Shown here: positions 1 through 7,514 of the stretch, in pieces
How the letters are laid out: every line of letters begins with the position of its first letter
Position numbering within the stretch: the stretch's first letter is position 1
Source: Streptomyces liangshanensis
GTDB lineage: Bacteria; Actinomycetota; Actinomycetes; Streptomycetales; Streptomycetaceae
Length of the DNA stretch: 64,000 nt
Assembly (NCBI RefSeq): GCF_011694815.1
Contig: NZ_CP050177.1
Location: 744,001-808,000, forward strand
Direction: 5' to 3'
The notes under the pieces: generated by a model
The model's database searches: none
Seen by the model: only the letters and a program-made list of their open reading frames with translations
What the model was told of the DNA's origin: nothing
Program-made: the position numbers and the translations under genes

Positions 1-656
1 AGCAGCACGCGCTCGACGTGCTGGCCCGTACCCCGCTGGCGGCGGCGCTGGCCGACGGGGTCGCGTCCGTACGGCAGCGGATCTCCGACGGCCTCGCGGC
101 CGAGCCCCGGCTGCCGGCGACCGGCATCGAGGTGGTGGCCGCGCGGGTGGTCGCCATCCGCCCCGAGGCGGAGGTGGAGCGCGCCCTGCGCACGCCCGCC
201 CGGGAGTTGATCCAGCAGGAGGCGGACCGGGCCACCTACGAGCGGCGGGCCGTGGCCGTCGAGCGCGAGCGGACCATCGCCGAGAACGAACTCGCCAGCA
301 GGATCGAACTGGCCCGGCGCGAGGAGCGGTTGGTCGAGCAGCACGGCACCAACGCCCGCCGCGAGGCCGAGGAGAGCGCGGCGGCCGACGCCGTACGCGC
401 CGAGGCCGAGGCGCGCCGGATCGTGAAACTGGCCACCGCGCAGGCCGAGGCGGCCCGGCAGACCGGTGAGGCGCGGGCGGCGGCCCAGTCCGCCTGGCTG
501 CGGGTGCACGGCGAGGTGGACGCGGCGACGCTGCACGCGCTGGCCGCGACGCGCCTCGCGGAGAACCTGCCGCGCGTCGACAGCCTGACCCTCTCCCCCG
601 ACGTTCTCACCGGCCTGCTCGCGAAGCTGGGACGTCCCGGGGACGGCTCCGCGTGA
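1..656 (+). CDS. SPFH/band 7 domain protein, C-terminal part (5' truncated by window)
   Basis: The reading frame is already open at the first bases, so the real start lies upstream of the window. The visible 212 or more residues are the end of a band-7/SPFH (stomatin-flotillin-like) domain followed by a long charged Glu/Arg/Ala-rich helix (about residues 60-165), the expected coiled coil of this family. Such proteins oligomerise at membranes as scaffolds; the membrane anchor would be in the missing N-terminus. The stop codon TGA overlaps the GTG start of the next gene (GTGA), so the two are translationally coupled. The GTG at 18 is only an internal codon. Family assignment is good; the partner it scaffolds is unknown. 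Confidence 0.8.
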   Translation, partial: QHALDVLARTPLAAALADGVASVRQRISDGLAAEPRLPATGIEVVAARVVAIRPEAEVERALRTPARELIQQEADRATYERRAVAVERERTIAENELASRIELARREERLVEQHGTNARREAEESAAADAVRAEAEARRIVKLATAQAEAARQTGEARAAAQSAWLRVHGEVDAATLHALAATRLAENLPRVDSLTLSPDVLTGLLAKLGRPGDGSA

Positions 657-1549
657 GCCTGGCGCCGCGCGCGGTGCTGGTCCACCGCACCAGTGAGTAC
701 GAGGAGTTGCTCGCCCGGCACGGCACGCACGGCCAGGCCGCGTTCTACCTCTCCTCGCGCGGCCGGTCGCTGGACGAGGTGGCCGCGCGGCACCACCGGG
801 CGCTGCGCGCGCTGACCGAGGTGGCCGCCGCGGTGCCGTTGTCGTGGCGCCAGGCGCGGGTGGAGCGCGCGGACCTCGACCGGTTCCTGTTCGGCCCCGA
901 GGACGTGGTGGTCGTGGTGGGCGCGGACGGGCTGGTCGCCAACACCGCGAAGTACCTGGCGGGGCAGGTGGTGGTGGGGATCGACACGGATCCGGGGCGG
1001 GGGCTCGGGGTGCTCGTACGCCACCGCCCGGGCGACGCGGAGGCGTTGCTCCGGGCGGCCGGGCCGGGGCGGGCCGTCCGGGTCGACGAGCTGACGATGG
1101 TGGAGGCGGTCGCCGACGACACACAGCGGCTGCTCGCGCTGAACGAGATCTACCTCGGTCGGCCCGACCACCGGACGGCGCGCTACCGGCTGGGCCCGGA
1201 CGACGGGACGGGTCCCGCCGAGGCCCAGGCGTCCTCGGGCGTGCTGATCGGTACGGGCACTGGCGCGACGGGCTGGCTGCGCTCCCTGGGCGCGGGCGCG
1301 TCCCTCCCGATGCCGTCGCCGACCGATCCCGTCCTGGTCTGGGCCGTACGGGAGGCCTGGCCGTCCCCCACGACCGGCACGTCCCGTCTGACGGGTGTGC
1401 TGACCGGGACGCACCGGCTGCGCCTGACGGTGGAGTCGGAGCGTCTGGTCGCCTTCGGCGACGGGATGGAGGGCGACGCGCTGGACCTGACATGGGGCCA
1501 GACGGTCCGGGTGGGCCTGGCGGAGGTCGCCCTGCGCCTCCTCGCCTGA
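653..1549 (+). CDS. NAD(+)/NADH kinase-like protein
   Basis: A 298-residue protein with the two signatures of the NAD-kinase/diacylglycerol-kinase fold in modified form. The GGDGT loop reads VGADGLVAN near residue 90, keeping the Asp and second Gly but losing the first Gly and the Thr. The TPTGSTAY loop reads GTGTGATGW near residue 200. The N-terminus ([14 protein letters not shown]) is typical of actinobacterial sugar/NAD kinase-like proteins paired with SPFH proteins. It is coupled to the upstream SPFH gene by a GTGA overlap. The fold is confident. Whether it phosphorylates NAD or another substrate cannot be decided because both loops deviate from the housekeeping enzyme. Confidence 0.75.
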   Translation: MSLAPRAVLVHRTSEYEELLARHGTHGQAAFYLSSRGRSLDEVAARHHRALRALTEVAAAVPLSWRQARVERADLDRFLFGPEDVVVVVGADGLVANTAKYLAGQVVVGIDTDPGRGLGVLVRHRPGDAEALLRAAGPGRAVRVDELTMVEAVADDTQRLLALNEIYLGRPDHRTARYRLGPDDGTGPAEAQASSGVLIGTGTGATGWLRSLGAGASLPMPSPTDPVLVWAVREAWPSPTTGTSRLTGVLTGTHRLRLTVESERLVAFGDGMEGDALDLTWGQTVRVGLAEVALRLLA

Positions 1550-1872
1550 CACCCTCGCCTGCCCCCTCACCCGACCCCTCGCCTGACCCCTCGGCAGGCC
1601 TCCCGTGGAAGGCGGATTCCGCTGGGCGGAGTCGGGCGGTCGGAAACGGTCAATCGGCGCGCCAGGACGCGCAATTGAGGCAAGCAAAGTTCCGGTCGAG
1701 CTTTCTTTACGAAAGACCTAGTGCCATGCTGGTGCGCCGGGACGCAGGGCCACTGAGCGAGAACCCTCGGTGATGGACGGCGTCCTGTGCGGACCCCCCT
1801 GCTAGAAGGAATGGCGATGTCTCCTGTGCTGCCGTTACCCCGGTCCTCCGCGCCCGGCGGAGTCGGGGGCCG
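1550..1872. other. Intergenic region with promoter-like segment and leader ORF
   Basis: This 323-bp gap separates the NAD-kinase-like gene from the next plus-strand gene. Its centre (about 1640-1730) is clearly less GC-rich than the surroundings and holds the inverted repeat CTTTC-N5-GAAAG at 1701-1715, followed by CTAGTGC, a possible -10 region. The 3' part holds a good Shine-Dalgarno sequence (AGAAGGA, 1804-1810) serving a very short ORF, listed separately. I see no RNA gene. Confidence 0.4.
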
Positions 1873-1882
1873 GTGTCGGTGA
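1817..1882 (+). CDS. Short TTA-containing leader ORF (21 codons)
   Basis: ATG at 1817 (with another in-frame ATG at 1811) follows AGAAGGA at a suitable distance and opens a 21-codon frame beginning MSPVLPLPRSS. The seventh codon is TTA (1835-1837), the rare leucine codon read by the bldA tRNA in Streptomyces. The TGA stop (1880-1882) overlaps GTG at 1879 in the frame of the downstream gene. This is the layout expected for a translationally coupled leader peptide. It could also be chance, or the true N-terminus separated by a frameshift; no homology is recognisable. Confidence 0.35.
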   Translation: MSPVLPLPRSSAPGGVGGRCR

Positions 1883-2892
1883 ACGCCATGGGGACGGGCG
1901 ACAGGCCCGGGCGCGGGTTCCGGCTGTCCACCGGTCCGGCCGGGGACGACCACGAGTTACGCGCGGTGCTCCAGGACGTGGCCTCGGGCTACTGGATGTC
2001 CATGCAGGACCTGCTCCTGCGCACCGCGACCGACCCCGACTGGGCGCGGTGGACGTTCCGTACGCAGGTGCTGGGTGCCGCGGCGGCGGGCACCACCGTG
2101 GTGCAGACGTGGCAGCGGGAGGTGCCGGACAGCCGGCCGGCGTCGGTGATGCGCGCCCGCGTCGCCGTGGAACGCGCGCTGCGGGCGAACCGTATCGGCG
2201 ACCTCCAGCACCTCCAGAGCCTGTGGTGGACCGCGAGCGCCGCCTGCGCGGCCGCCGCGGAGGTGGCGCCGTACGACCCGGTGCCGTTCGTCTGCCGGCT
2301 GGCCCTCGCGGACCTGGACCCGGACCAGGTGGATCCGGAGCACCGGCGCCACGCCCCCGACCCGCAGCTGTTCCCCGGACCGTGGGGGCTGCTGGAGGAG
2401 GTCGACCGGCGGGACCCGGGCAACCGTGAGGCGTACCACCGGATGGCCCGCTACTTCCTCGTCCGCAAGGGCGGCTCGGTCGCGCACCAGGACTACTTCG
2501 CGCGGTGGGTGGCGGACGGGGCGCCCGCCGGCTCGGCCCTGCTGGCGCTGCCGCTGTACGTGGCCGTGGAGCGGTGGCGGGCGACCCACACCGGGCGCGA
2601 GTCGCTGGACGCCAGCCTCTACTGGGTGACCGACCGGGCGATGGCGCGGGCGCGGGTGGCGTACGAGGGCTGGTTCGCCGTCACGGCGTCGCGGCGTCTG
2701 ACACAGGACATGAACTACCTCGCGCACGCCCTGTGGTCGAGCCAGCAGTACGGGCCCGCCGCGGAGGTGTTCCGGGCGCTGGGCCCGCACGCCTCCCCGC
2801 GTCCGTGGCTGTACCTCGTCGCCGAGGGTGCCCGGTGGGAGCGTCTGTTCCTCGACGCGTACGACGCGGCCCTGTCGAACGGCTCCCCCTGA
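1873..2892 (+). CDS. Hypothetical protein, helical, TPR-like
   Basis: I do not recognise a named family. The 339-residue product has no signal peptide or membrane segment and is rich in Trp, Tyr, Ala and Arg. Regularly spaced helices with alanine at packing positions (for example WWTASAACAAAAEVAPYDPVPF and HALWSSQQYGPAAEVFRALG) resemble tetratricopeptide-type solenoids. The start could be GTG 1873, GTG 1879 or ATG 1888; the first is taken because GGCGGAG lies about ten bases upstream. A short TTA-containing leader ORF ends on top of this start. The gene stands alone, since the next gene has its own ribosome binding site and is 143 bp away. Confidence 0.65.
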   Translation: MSVNAMGTGDRPGRGFRLSTGPAGDDHELRAVLQDVASGYWMSMQDLLLRTATDPDWARWTFRTQVLGAAAAGTTVVQTWQREVPDSRPASVMRARVAVERALRANRIGDLQHLQSLWWTASAACAAAAEVAPYDPVPFVCRLALADLDPDQVDPEHRRHAPDPQLFPGPWGLLEEVDRRDPGNREAYHRMARYFLVRKGGSVAHQDYFARWVADGAPAGSALLALPLYVAVERWRATHTGRESLDASLYWVTDRAMARARVAYEGWFAVTASRRLTQDMNYLAHALWSSQQYGPAAEVFRALGPHASPRPWLYLVAEGARWERLFLDAYDAALSNGSP

Positions 2893-3035
2893 GCCCTCAC
2901 CCGTCCGGGCCGTCGTCCGACGCGCCTTCCGGGCCGTGTCCCGAACCGGCTCCCTGACCGATCCCCGAACCGTCTCCCGTGACGATCCCGTTCCGCCCCA
3001 TCCCCCGATGCGTGTGTCCCATGAGGAGGACCTCA

Positions 3036-4553
3036 GTGTTTGGTGCGACCCGACCACAACCCGTCCCCGGAGCCGAACAGGTCTCCGACGACAACAAGCA
3101 GTTGGCCGACCTCGGTTACGAACCGGTGCTGGCCCGGCGGATGGGCGGTTTCGGCAACTTCGCGGTGAGCTTCAGTGTCATCTCGGTGCTGGGCGGCTGC
3201 ATGGCGCTGTACGGGCCCGGCCTGATCGCGGGCGGTCCCGCGGTCATGCTGTGGGGCTGGGCGGCGGTGGGCTTCTTCGTGCTCTTCGTCGGGATGGCGC
3301 TCGCCGAGGTGACGAGCGCGTACCCCACCTCGGGCGCGATGTTCTACATGGCCGACCAACTCGGCGGCCGGCGCTGGGGGTTCTACACCGGGTGGCTGAA
3401 CCTGCTGGGCCTGATCGGCGGCATCGCCGTGATCGACTACGGCGCCGCCCTGTTCACCGGCGCCGTCCTGGACCTCCAGTGGGGCATCGCGGTGACAGCG
3501 GAGGAGACCATGGTCATCTTCCTCGTCATCCTGCTGTTCCACGCCATCCTGAACCTGGCCGGGGTCCGGCTGGTCAGTGTGCTGAACTCGATCAGTGTGT
3601 GGTGGCACCTCGCCGGTGTGGCGGTCATCCTCGGCGTGCTGTGGATCGCCCCGGACAGCCACCAGCCCGCGTCGTTCGTGCTCGGTGAGTTCAGCAACGG
3701 CACCGGCTGGGCGAACCCGCTGTACGTCACCGGCATCGGCCTCGCGATCGCCCAGGGCACGCTGGTGGGCTACGACGCCTCGGCCCACATGTCGGAGGAG
3801 ACGAGCCGCGCGGCGGTGTCCGCGCCGCGCGGCATCGTGCGCTCGATCTGGGTCTCGTGGGCGGTGGGCTTCGTCCTGCTGGCCTCCATGGCTTCCGCGA
3901 TCCAGGACTACGCGGCCACCGCCGCCTCCCCCGTACCCCCGGCGCAGATCTTCGTCGACGCGGTGGGCACGGACGGGGCGACCCTGTTGCTCGGTGTGGT
4001 CATCGTGGTGCTGCTGTGCGGCGGCAACGCCGAGGTCGCGGCGGGCAGCCGCATGGTGTTCGCGTTCTCCCGCGACGGGGCGCTGCCCGGCTCGGGCCTG
4101 TGGCGGCGGCTGAGCCGCAACCAGACCCCGCACCTGGCCGTGTGGCTGGTGGTCGCCGCCGCGTGCCTGATCACCCTGCCGAGCCTGTACTCCCCCACCG
4201 CGTTCACCGCCGTCTCCGCGATCAACATCATCGGGATGACGCCCGCGTACGCCATCCCGATCTTCCTGCGCCTGCGCCACGGCAAGAAGTTCCGCAAGGG
4301 CCCCTGGCACCTGGGGCGTTGGAGCAGGCTCGTGGGGTGGGTCGCGGTGATCTGGGTCGCCTTCGTGACCGTGCTGTTCTGCCTGCCGCAGCGCAACCCC
4401 GTCACCGTCGAGACGTTCAACTACGCGCCGGTCGCCCTCGTCGTCGTCCTGCTGCTCGCCGAGCTGCGGTGGCCGTTCGCGCGCCGCGCCTACAACCCGC
4501 CCACCCCCACCCCGGCCGCCCAGGACCGGGTCCACGTCGAGGAGTACATCTGA
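3036..4553 (+). CDS. APC-family amino acid/amine permease
   Basis: A 505-residue integral membrane protein with about 12 transmembrane segments and the typical APC N-terminus (LARRMGGFGNFAVSFSVIS), close to the ethanolamine/GABA permease branch. GTG 3036 was chosen over the upstream in-frame GTG at 2979 because AGGAGG at 3024-3029 sits six bases before it. The stop codon overlaps the ATG of the downstream glutamine-synthetase-like gene (TGATG), so transporter and ligase are co-translated. This context suggests import of an amine (ethanolamine or a polyamine) that is then gamma-glutamylated. Family is certain; substrate is inferred from the partner. Confidence 0.88.
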   Translation: MFGATRPQPVPGAEQVSDDNKQLADLGYEPVLARRMGGFGNFAVSFSVISVLGGCMALYGPGLIAGGPAVMLWGWAAVGFFVLFVGMALAEVTSAYPTSGAMFYMADQLGGRRWGFYTGWLNLLGLIGGIAVIDYGAALFTGAVLDLQWGIAVTAEETMVIFLVILLFHAILNLAGVRLVSVLNSISVWWHLAGVAVILGVLWIAPDSHQPASFVLGEFSNGTGWANPLYVTGIGLAIAQGTLVGYDASAHMSEETSRAAVSAPRGIVRSIWVSWAVGFVLLASMASAIQDYAATAASPVPPAQIFVDAVGTDGATLLLGVVIVVLLCGGNAEVAAGSRMVFAFSRDGALPGSGLWRRLSRNQTPHLAVWLVVAAACLITLPSLYSPTAFTAVSAINIIGMTPAYAIPIFLRLRHGKKFRKGPWHLGRWSRLVGWVAVIWVAFVTVLFCLPQRNPVTVETFNYAPVALVVVLLLAELRWPFARRAYNPPTPTPAAQDRVHVEEYI

Positions 4554-5941
4554 TGACCGCCGACCAGGCCCGGCCCGCGCGGGCCGTCGGGCTCCTCACC
4601 CTCGACCAGTTGCGGACCGAGGTCGACGAAGGGCGCGTCAGGACCGTGGAGTTGGCGCTCGCCGACATCCAGGGCCGGCAGCAGGGCAAGCGCTACCACG
4701 CCCGGTACTTCCTGGACCGGGTGGCCGGGAACGGCGCGGACGTCTGCGCCTACGTCCTGGCCACGGACGTCGACATGCTGCCCCCGTCCGACTTCGAACT
4801 GGTCTCCTGGGACACCGGCATCGGCGACTTCCAGCTCCGGCCCGACCTCACGACGATCCGGACCGCGCCCTGGGACCCGACGACGGTGGTCGTCCAGGCC
4901 GACGCCTTCCTCGACGACCGTCCCGTGGAGGTGTCGCCGCGCCGGATCCTGCGCCGCCAGCTCGACGTGCTCGCCGAGCGGGGCCTCCAGGTGAAGGTGG
5001 GCGTCGAGGCGGAGTTCGCCCTCTACCGCGGCACCCACCAGCGGCTGGAGGACACCCTTCACCGCTCGCTGCGCCCGGTGTCGGGGAAGAACCGCGACTT
5101 CGCCCTGGAGCTCGACCCGCGGACCCGCCGCTACCTGCGGCTCCTGCAGGATCACCTGGAGTACGCGGGGCGGCCCATCGAGGCGGCCAAGTCCGAGGCC
5201 GCGCCGGGGCAGGTGGAGATCACCTTCCCGTACGGTGACGCGGTGGAGGCCTGCGACGGGCACGTGCTCCTCAAGCGGATCGCCCGCCACACCGGCGACC
5301 GCACGGGACTGGCCCCCACGTTCATGCCCACCCCGCAGCCCGGCACGGCGAGCGGACTGCACCTGCACGTCTCCCTGTGGCGCGACGGCGAGCCGGTGTT
5401 CGTCGCCGCCGAGGGGGGCCTGTCGTCCGTGGGCCGCCAGGCGGTCGCCGGGCTGCTCGCGGTCCTGCCCGACCTCACCCCGCTGTGGGCGCCCAACGCG
5501 AACTCGTACCGCCGCTACCAGCCGGACACCGGCGCGCCCACCAGCTTCACCTGGGGGTACGACAACCGGACCTGCGCGGTACGGGTGGTGGGGCGGTCCA
5601 CGCCGCACCTGGAGGTACGGCTGCCGGGCGCGGACGCGAATCCCTACCTGGCGCTGACGGCCGCCCTGGCCGCGATCGAGCACGGCATCGAGAACGCCCT
5701 CACCCCGCCGGAACCGGTCCCGGGCAACGCGTACGCGGACCACACCGCACCCCCGGTCCACACCACCCTGGGCGCCGCGCTCGACGCCTTCCGCTCGGCC
5801 CCCCTCCCCGACAAGATCCTCGCCCCCGGCGTGGCAAAGCACTACGCCCAGGTAGCCCAACTCGAACTGGACGCGCTGCCGGACGAGTTGGGCGAGGAGA
5901 TCACGGAAACGGAGATCACCCGCTGGTTCGCCCGAGCCTGA
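4553..5941 (+). CDS. Glutamine synthetase-family protein, probable gamma-glutamylamine ligase
   Basis: The 462-residue product has the GS beta-grasp N-terminus followed by the catalytic barrel. The glutamate/metal segments read VEAEFALY (about 155), the GQVEITFPY strand (about 220), SGLHLHVSLW (about 265) and NSYRRY (about 320), with NPYLALTAAL near 365. GS proteins of this size without the adenylylation site are the GlnA2/3/4-type enzymes, which in Streptomyces ligate glutamate to polyamines or ethanolamine. Coupling to an amine-type APC permease supports such a role rather than ammonia assimilation. Expected reaction: amine + glutamate + ATP to gamma-glutamylamide. The exact amine is not readable from sequence. 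Confidence 0.85.
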   Translation: MTADQARPARAVGLLTLDQLRTEVDEGRVRTVELALADIQGRQQGKRYHARYFLDRVAGNGADVCAYVLATDVDMLPPSDFELVSWDTGIGDFQLRPDLTTIRTAPWDPTTVVVQADAFLDDRPVEVSPRRILRRQLDVLAERGLQVKVGVEAEFALYRGTHQRLEDTLHRSLRPVSGKNRDFALELDPRTRRYLRLLQDHLEYAGRPIEAAKSEAAPGQVEITFPYGDAVEACDGHVLLKRIARHTGDRTGLAPTFMPTPQPGTASGLHLHVSLWRDGEPVFVAAEGGLSSVGRQAVAGLLAVLPDLTPLWAPNANSYRRYQPDTGAPTSFTWGYDNRTCAVRVVGRSTPHLEVRLPGADANPYLALTAALAAIEHGIENALTPPEPVPGNAYADHTAPPVHTTLGAALDAFRSAPLPDKILAPGVAKHYAQVAQLELDALPDELGEEITETEITRWFARA

Positions 5942-5946
5942 CCCAC

Positions 5947-5996
5947 CCCCGAACGATGCCTCGGCCACCTCGCCGTTCGGGGCGGGTGGCCGAGGC
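5947..5996. terminator. Interleaved double inverted repeat, bidirectional terminator
   Basis: Two perfect inverted repeats are interlocked between convergent genes. Arm A is 5947-5955 (CCCCGAACG) with A' at 5974-5982; arm B is 5958-5969 (GCCTCGGCCACC) with B' at 5985-5996. The order A-B-A'-B' means that only one of the two hairpins (9 or 12 bp) can form fully at a time. The position, just after the ligase stop and just before the antitoxin-like gene's stop, fits overlapping terminators serving the two directions. Confidence 0.65.
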
Positions 5997-6007
5997 GTTG
6001 TGCGTGG

Positions 6008-6205
6008 TCAGGGCTGGGGGCGGTCGTCCTGCGGGGGGTCCTGGGTGCCCATCTGGTCGTTCATGCGCTTCTGGGCACTGTCGGTCTGGCCGCTGTACTT
6101 GTTGTCCGTCTTGGAGTCGAACGCGTCGCCTGCCTTGTCCACGCCCTGACGGCTCGCGTCGTCGTGGCCCTTCATGAGGTTCTTCAGCTTGTCCATCATC
6201 GACAT
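6008..6205 (-). CDS. Small antitoxin-like protein (Rv0909/MT0933 family)
   Basis: A 65-residue charged protein starting MSMMDKLKNLMKGH, with DKAGDAFDSKTDNKYSGQ in the middle. This is the characteristic sequence of the short actinobacterial proteins annotated as antitoxins (Rv0909-type). ATG 6205 is preceded by GTGAGGAG at good distance. No toxin gene is adjacent; the next gene on this strand is an unrelated DUF5519 protein. In streptomycetes members of this family usually occur alone and resemble stress-induced hydrophilic proteins, so a toxin-neutralising role is not supported here. Confidence 0.75.
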   Translation of the reverse strand: MSMMDKLKNLMKGHDDASRQGVDKAGDAFDSKTDNKYSGQTDSAQKRMNDQMGTQDPPQDDRPQP

Positions 6206-6270
6206 TGCTTGCTCCTCACTCGGAACGTGCTCACACCTCACCATCCCCGTTGGTCGGCGATCCCGCATCC

Positions 6271-6314
6271 GGAAGGAGGGAGGAGGGAGGGAGGAGGGGG
6301 GAAGGGGGTGGGAG
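6271..6314 (+). repeat. Homopurine, G-run tract (possible G-quadruplex)
   Basis: A 44-base stretch of only G and A, apart from one T at 6309, with at least six runs of three or more Gs separated by one to three bases. It lies in the 113-bp gap upstream of the minus-strand antitoxin-like gene, so that gene's non-template promoter DNA would be the pyrimidine strand. Tracts like this can fold into G-quadruplex or triplex structures. It may equally be slippage-prone simple sequence. Confidence 0.6.
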
Positions 6315-6318
6315 CGCG

Positions 6319-6699
6319 TCAGCGGGAGTACGCGCGGTTGTGGCGGGTGCACGGGTCCGTCACGACCCCCGTGCCGCCCTCCTCGGGCAGCCCCGCGACG
6401 GCCTGGAGGGCCGCGCTGACCAGAGTGGCGAGCAGGTCGATGTCCGCGCCGGTGTCGAGCCGGACCGTGACCCAGCCGGAGCCGGCCCGCAGTCGCAGCG
6501 CGGTGGACCGCTTGAGCGCGGGGCGCAGCTTGGCGATCATGGGGTTGGTGAGGTGCACGTCGGCCTCGTTCTCGCCGTGGAAGTGCACGATCTCCTGGGA
6601 CTCGGTGCGCACGCACAGGTCCGAGCCGCAGTAGGCCCGGCCCCGGCTGAGACCCGGCCAGGTCATCAGGCGTTCGCCGGCATGTCTGGCAGCGTTCAT
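6319..6699 (-). CDS. Luciferase-domain (DUF5519) family protein
   Basis: A 126-residue soluble protein. The features are PGLSRGRAYCGSDLCV near the start, HFHGENEADVHLTNPMI in the centre (about 45-60) and GWVTVRLDTGADIDLLATLV (about 78-97), the pattern of the small actinobacterial proteins carrying the so-called luciferase domain (DUF5519). The domain binds or hydrolyses nothing proven in bacteria; the name comes from distant similarity only. ATG 6699 is used. An in-frame GTG at 6732 would add 11 residues including a TTA codon. Neither start has a clear Shine-Dalgarno sequence. It is divergent from the HD-domain gene, across a palindromic promoter region. Confidence 0.7.
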   Translation of the reverse strand: MNAARHAGERLMTWPGLSRGRAYCGSDLCVRTESQEIVHFHGENEADVHLTNPMIAKLRPALKRSTALRLRAGSGWVTVRLDTGADIDLLATLVSAALQAVAGLPEEGGTGVVTDPCTRHNRAYSR

Positions 6700-6744
6700 G
6701 CGTCCAGCGTGCCGTAAGGCGGGCACGCACAACAGGGGAAATGG

Positions 6745-6772
6745 CGAACAAAATACGGTCGGTTTTTGTTCG
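6745..6772. promoter_or_regulatory. AT-rich inverted repeat, candidate operator
   Basis: CGAACAAAA (6745-6753) and TTTTGTTCG (6764-6772) are perfect 9-bp inverted arms separated by ten bases, in the middle of the 179-bp divergent gap between the DUF5519 gene and the HD-domain gene. The AT-richness stands out against the GC-rich background. The position is suitable for one regulator controlling both genes. No regulator gene is adjacent. Confidence 0.5.
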
Positions 6773-6878
6773 TCGGCTGTTCAGGAGGCCGCGCGTCGAT
6801 CCGTTCACCGTTCCGTGATCTGCTCGGCAGGGCGACGGCAGGCATTCCAGGACGGGAACAGACGGGAAAGGGCCACCC

Positions 6879-7514
6879 ATGGCTGCGAACTCGGTCGACG
6901 AACTGATGGATCTCCTCCACGCGAGCCGGGGCGCCTGGGACACCCCGGACCGCTCCGGTGACCCCGTCGACCTCCACGACCACGCCTTGCAGACGGCCGC
7001 GCTGCTGCGCCGGCGGCGTCCGGCCGACAAGGAGCTCCAGATCGCCGGCCTGGTCCACGACCTGGGCCGGCTGCTGCTGCCCGGCGACGACGCGGGGCAC
7101 GCGGATCTCGCGGCGGACGCGGTGCGCCCGCTGCTGGGCGTGCGGGTCGCCCGGCTCGTACAGCTGCATGTCCCCGCCAAGCGCTACCTGGCCGCGGTCG
7201 AGCCGGGGCGGCTGCTGTCGGCGCACAGCGCGGCCACGCTCCGGCTCCAGGGCGGCCCGATGAGCCCCGCGGAGGCGGCCGCCTTCGCGCGGGACCCGCT
7301 GGCCGAGGACGCCGTGGCGCTGCGCCAGGCCGACGACGAGGGAAAGGCCGTCGGCCTGGACGCGGGGGTGATGGAGGACTGGCGGCCGGTGCTGGAATCG
7401 GTGGCCGCCCGCCGTCTCACGGAGACGCCCTACGACGTCACAGGGTCGCGCTCGCGTGGTCCTTCGGCGTCGGCCGGTCTTCGCGGCGGGCCGCGGACAG
7501 CTTGGGAGGCGTGA
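6879..7514 (+). CDS. HD-domain protein, PhnZ/inositol-oxygenase-like
   Basis: The 211-residue product matches the HD-domain family that includes the mixed-valence di-iron oxygenase PhnZ. Candidate metal ligands are His35 (LHDHALQTAALL), His60-Asp61 (GLVHDLGRL), His74, His97 (LVQLHVPAKRYL) and Asp152/153 (RQADDEGK). The motif HVPAKRYLAAVEPG and the phrase LQGGPMSPAEAAAF are typical of this oxygenase-like group rather than HD phosphohydrolases. No phosphonate genes are nearby, so the substrate is open. The last 25 codons run antisense into the 3' end of the M1 peptidase gene, giving a 77-bp convergent overlap, and the corresponding tail looks unstructured. Confidence 0.78.
   Translation: MAANSVDELMDLLHASRGAWDTPDRSGDPVDLHDHALQTAALLRRRRPADKELQIAGLVHDLGRLLLPGDDAGHADLAADAVRPLLGVRVARLVQLHVPAKRYLAAVEPGRLLSAHSAATLRLQGGPMSPAEAAAFARDPLAEDAVALRQADDEGKAVGLDAGVMEDWRPVLESVAARRLTETPYDVTGSRSRGPSASAGLRGGPRTAWEA

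Noticed and set aside
236..1687. Long minus-strand open frame opposite the SPFH and NAD-kinase-like genes
   Set aside because: Composition is Arg/Gly/Pro-rich as expected for antisense frames in very GC-rich DNA; no domain, and the plus-strand frames have clear homology.
5947..5996. H-type pseudoknot RNA or riboswitch
   Set aside because: The 2-base connecting loops cannot cross stems of 9-12 bp; position between convergent genes favours terminators.
6008..6205. Toxin-antitoxin pair
   Set aside because: The antitoxin-like gene has no adjacent toxin; the neighbouring DUF5519 gene is unrelated and separated by 113 bp.
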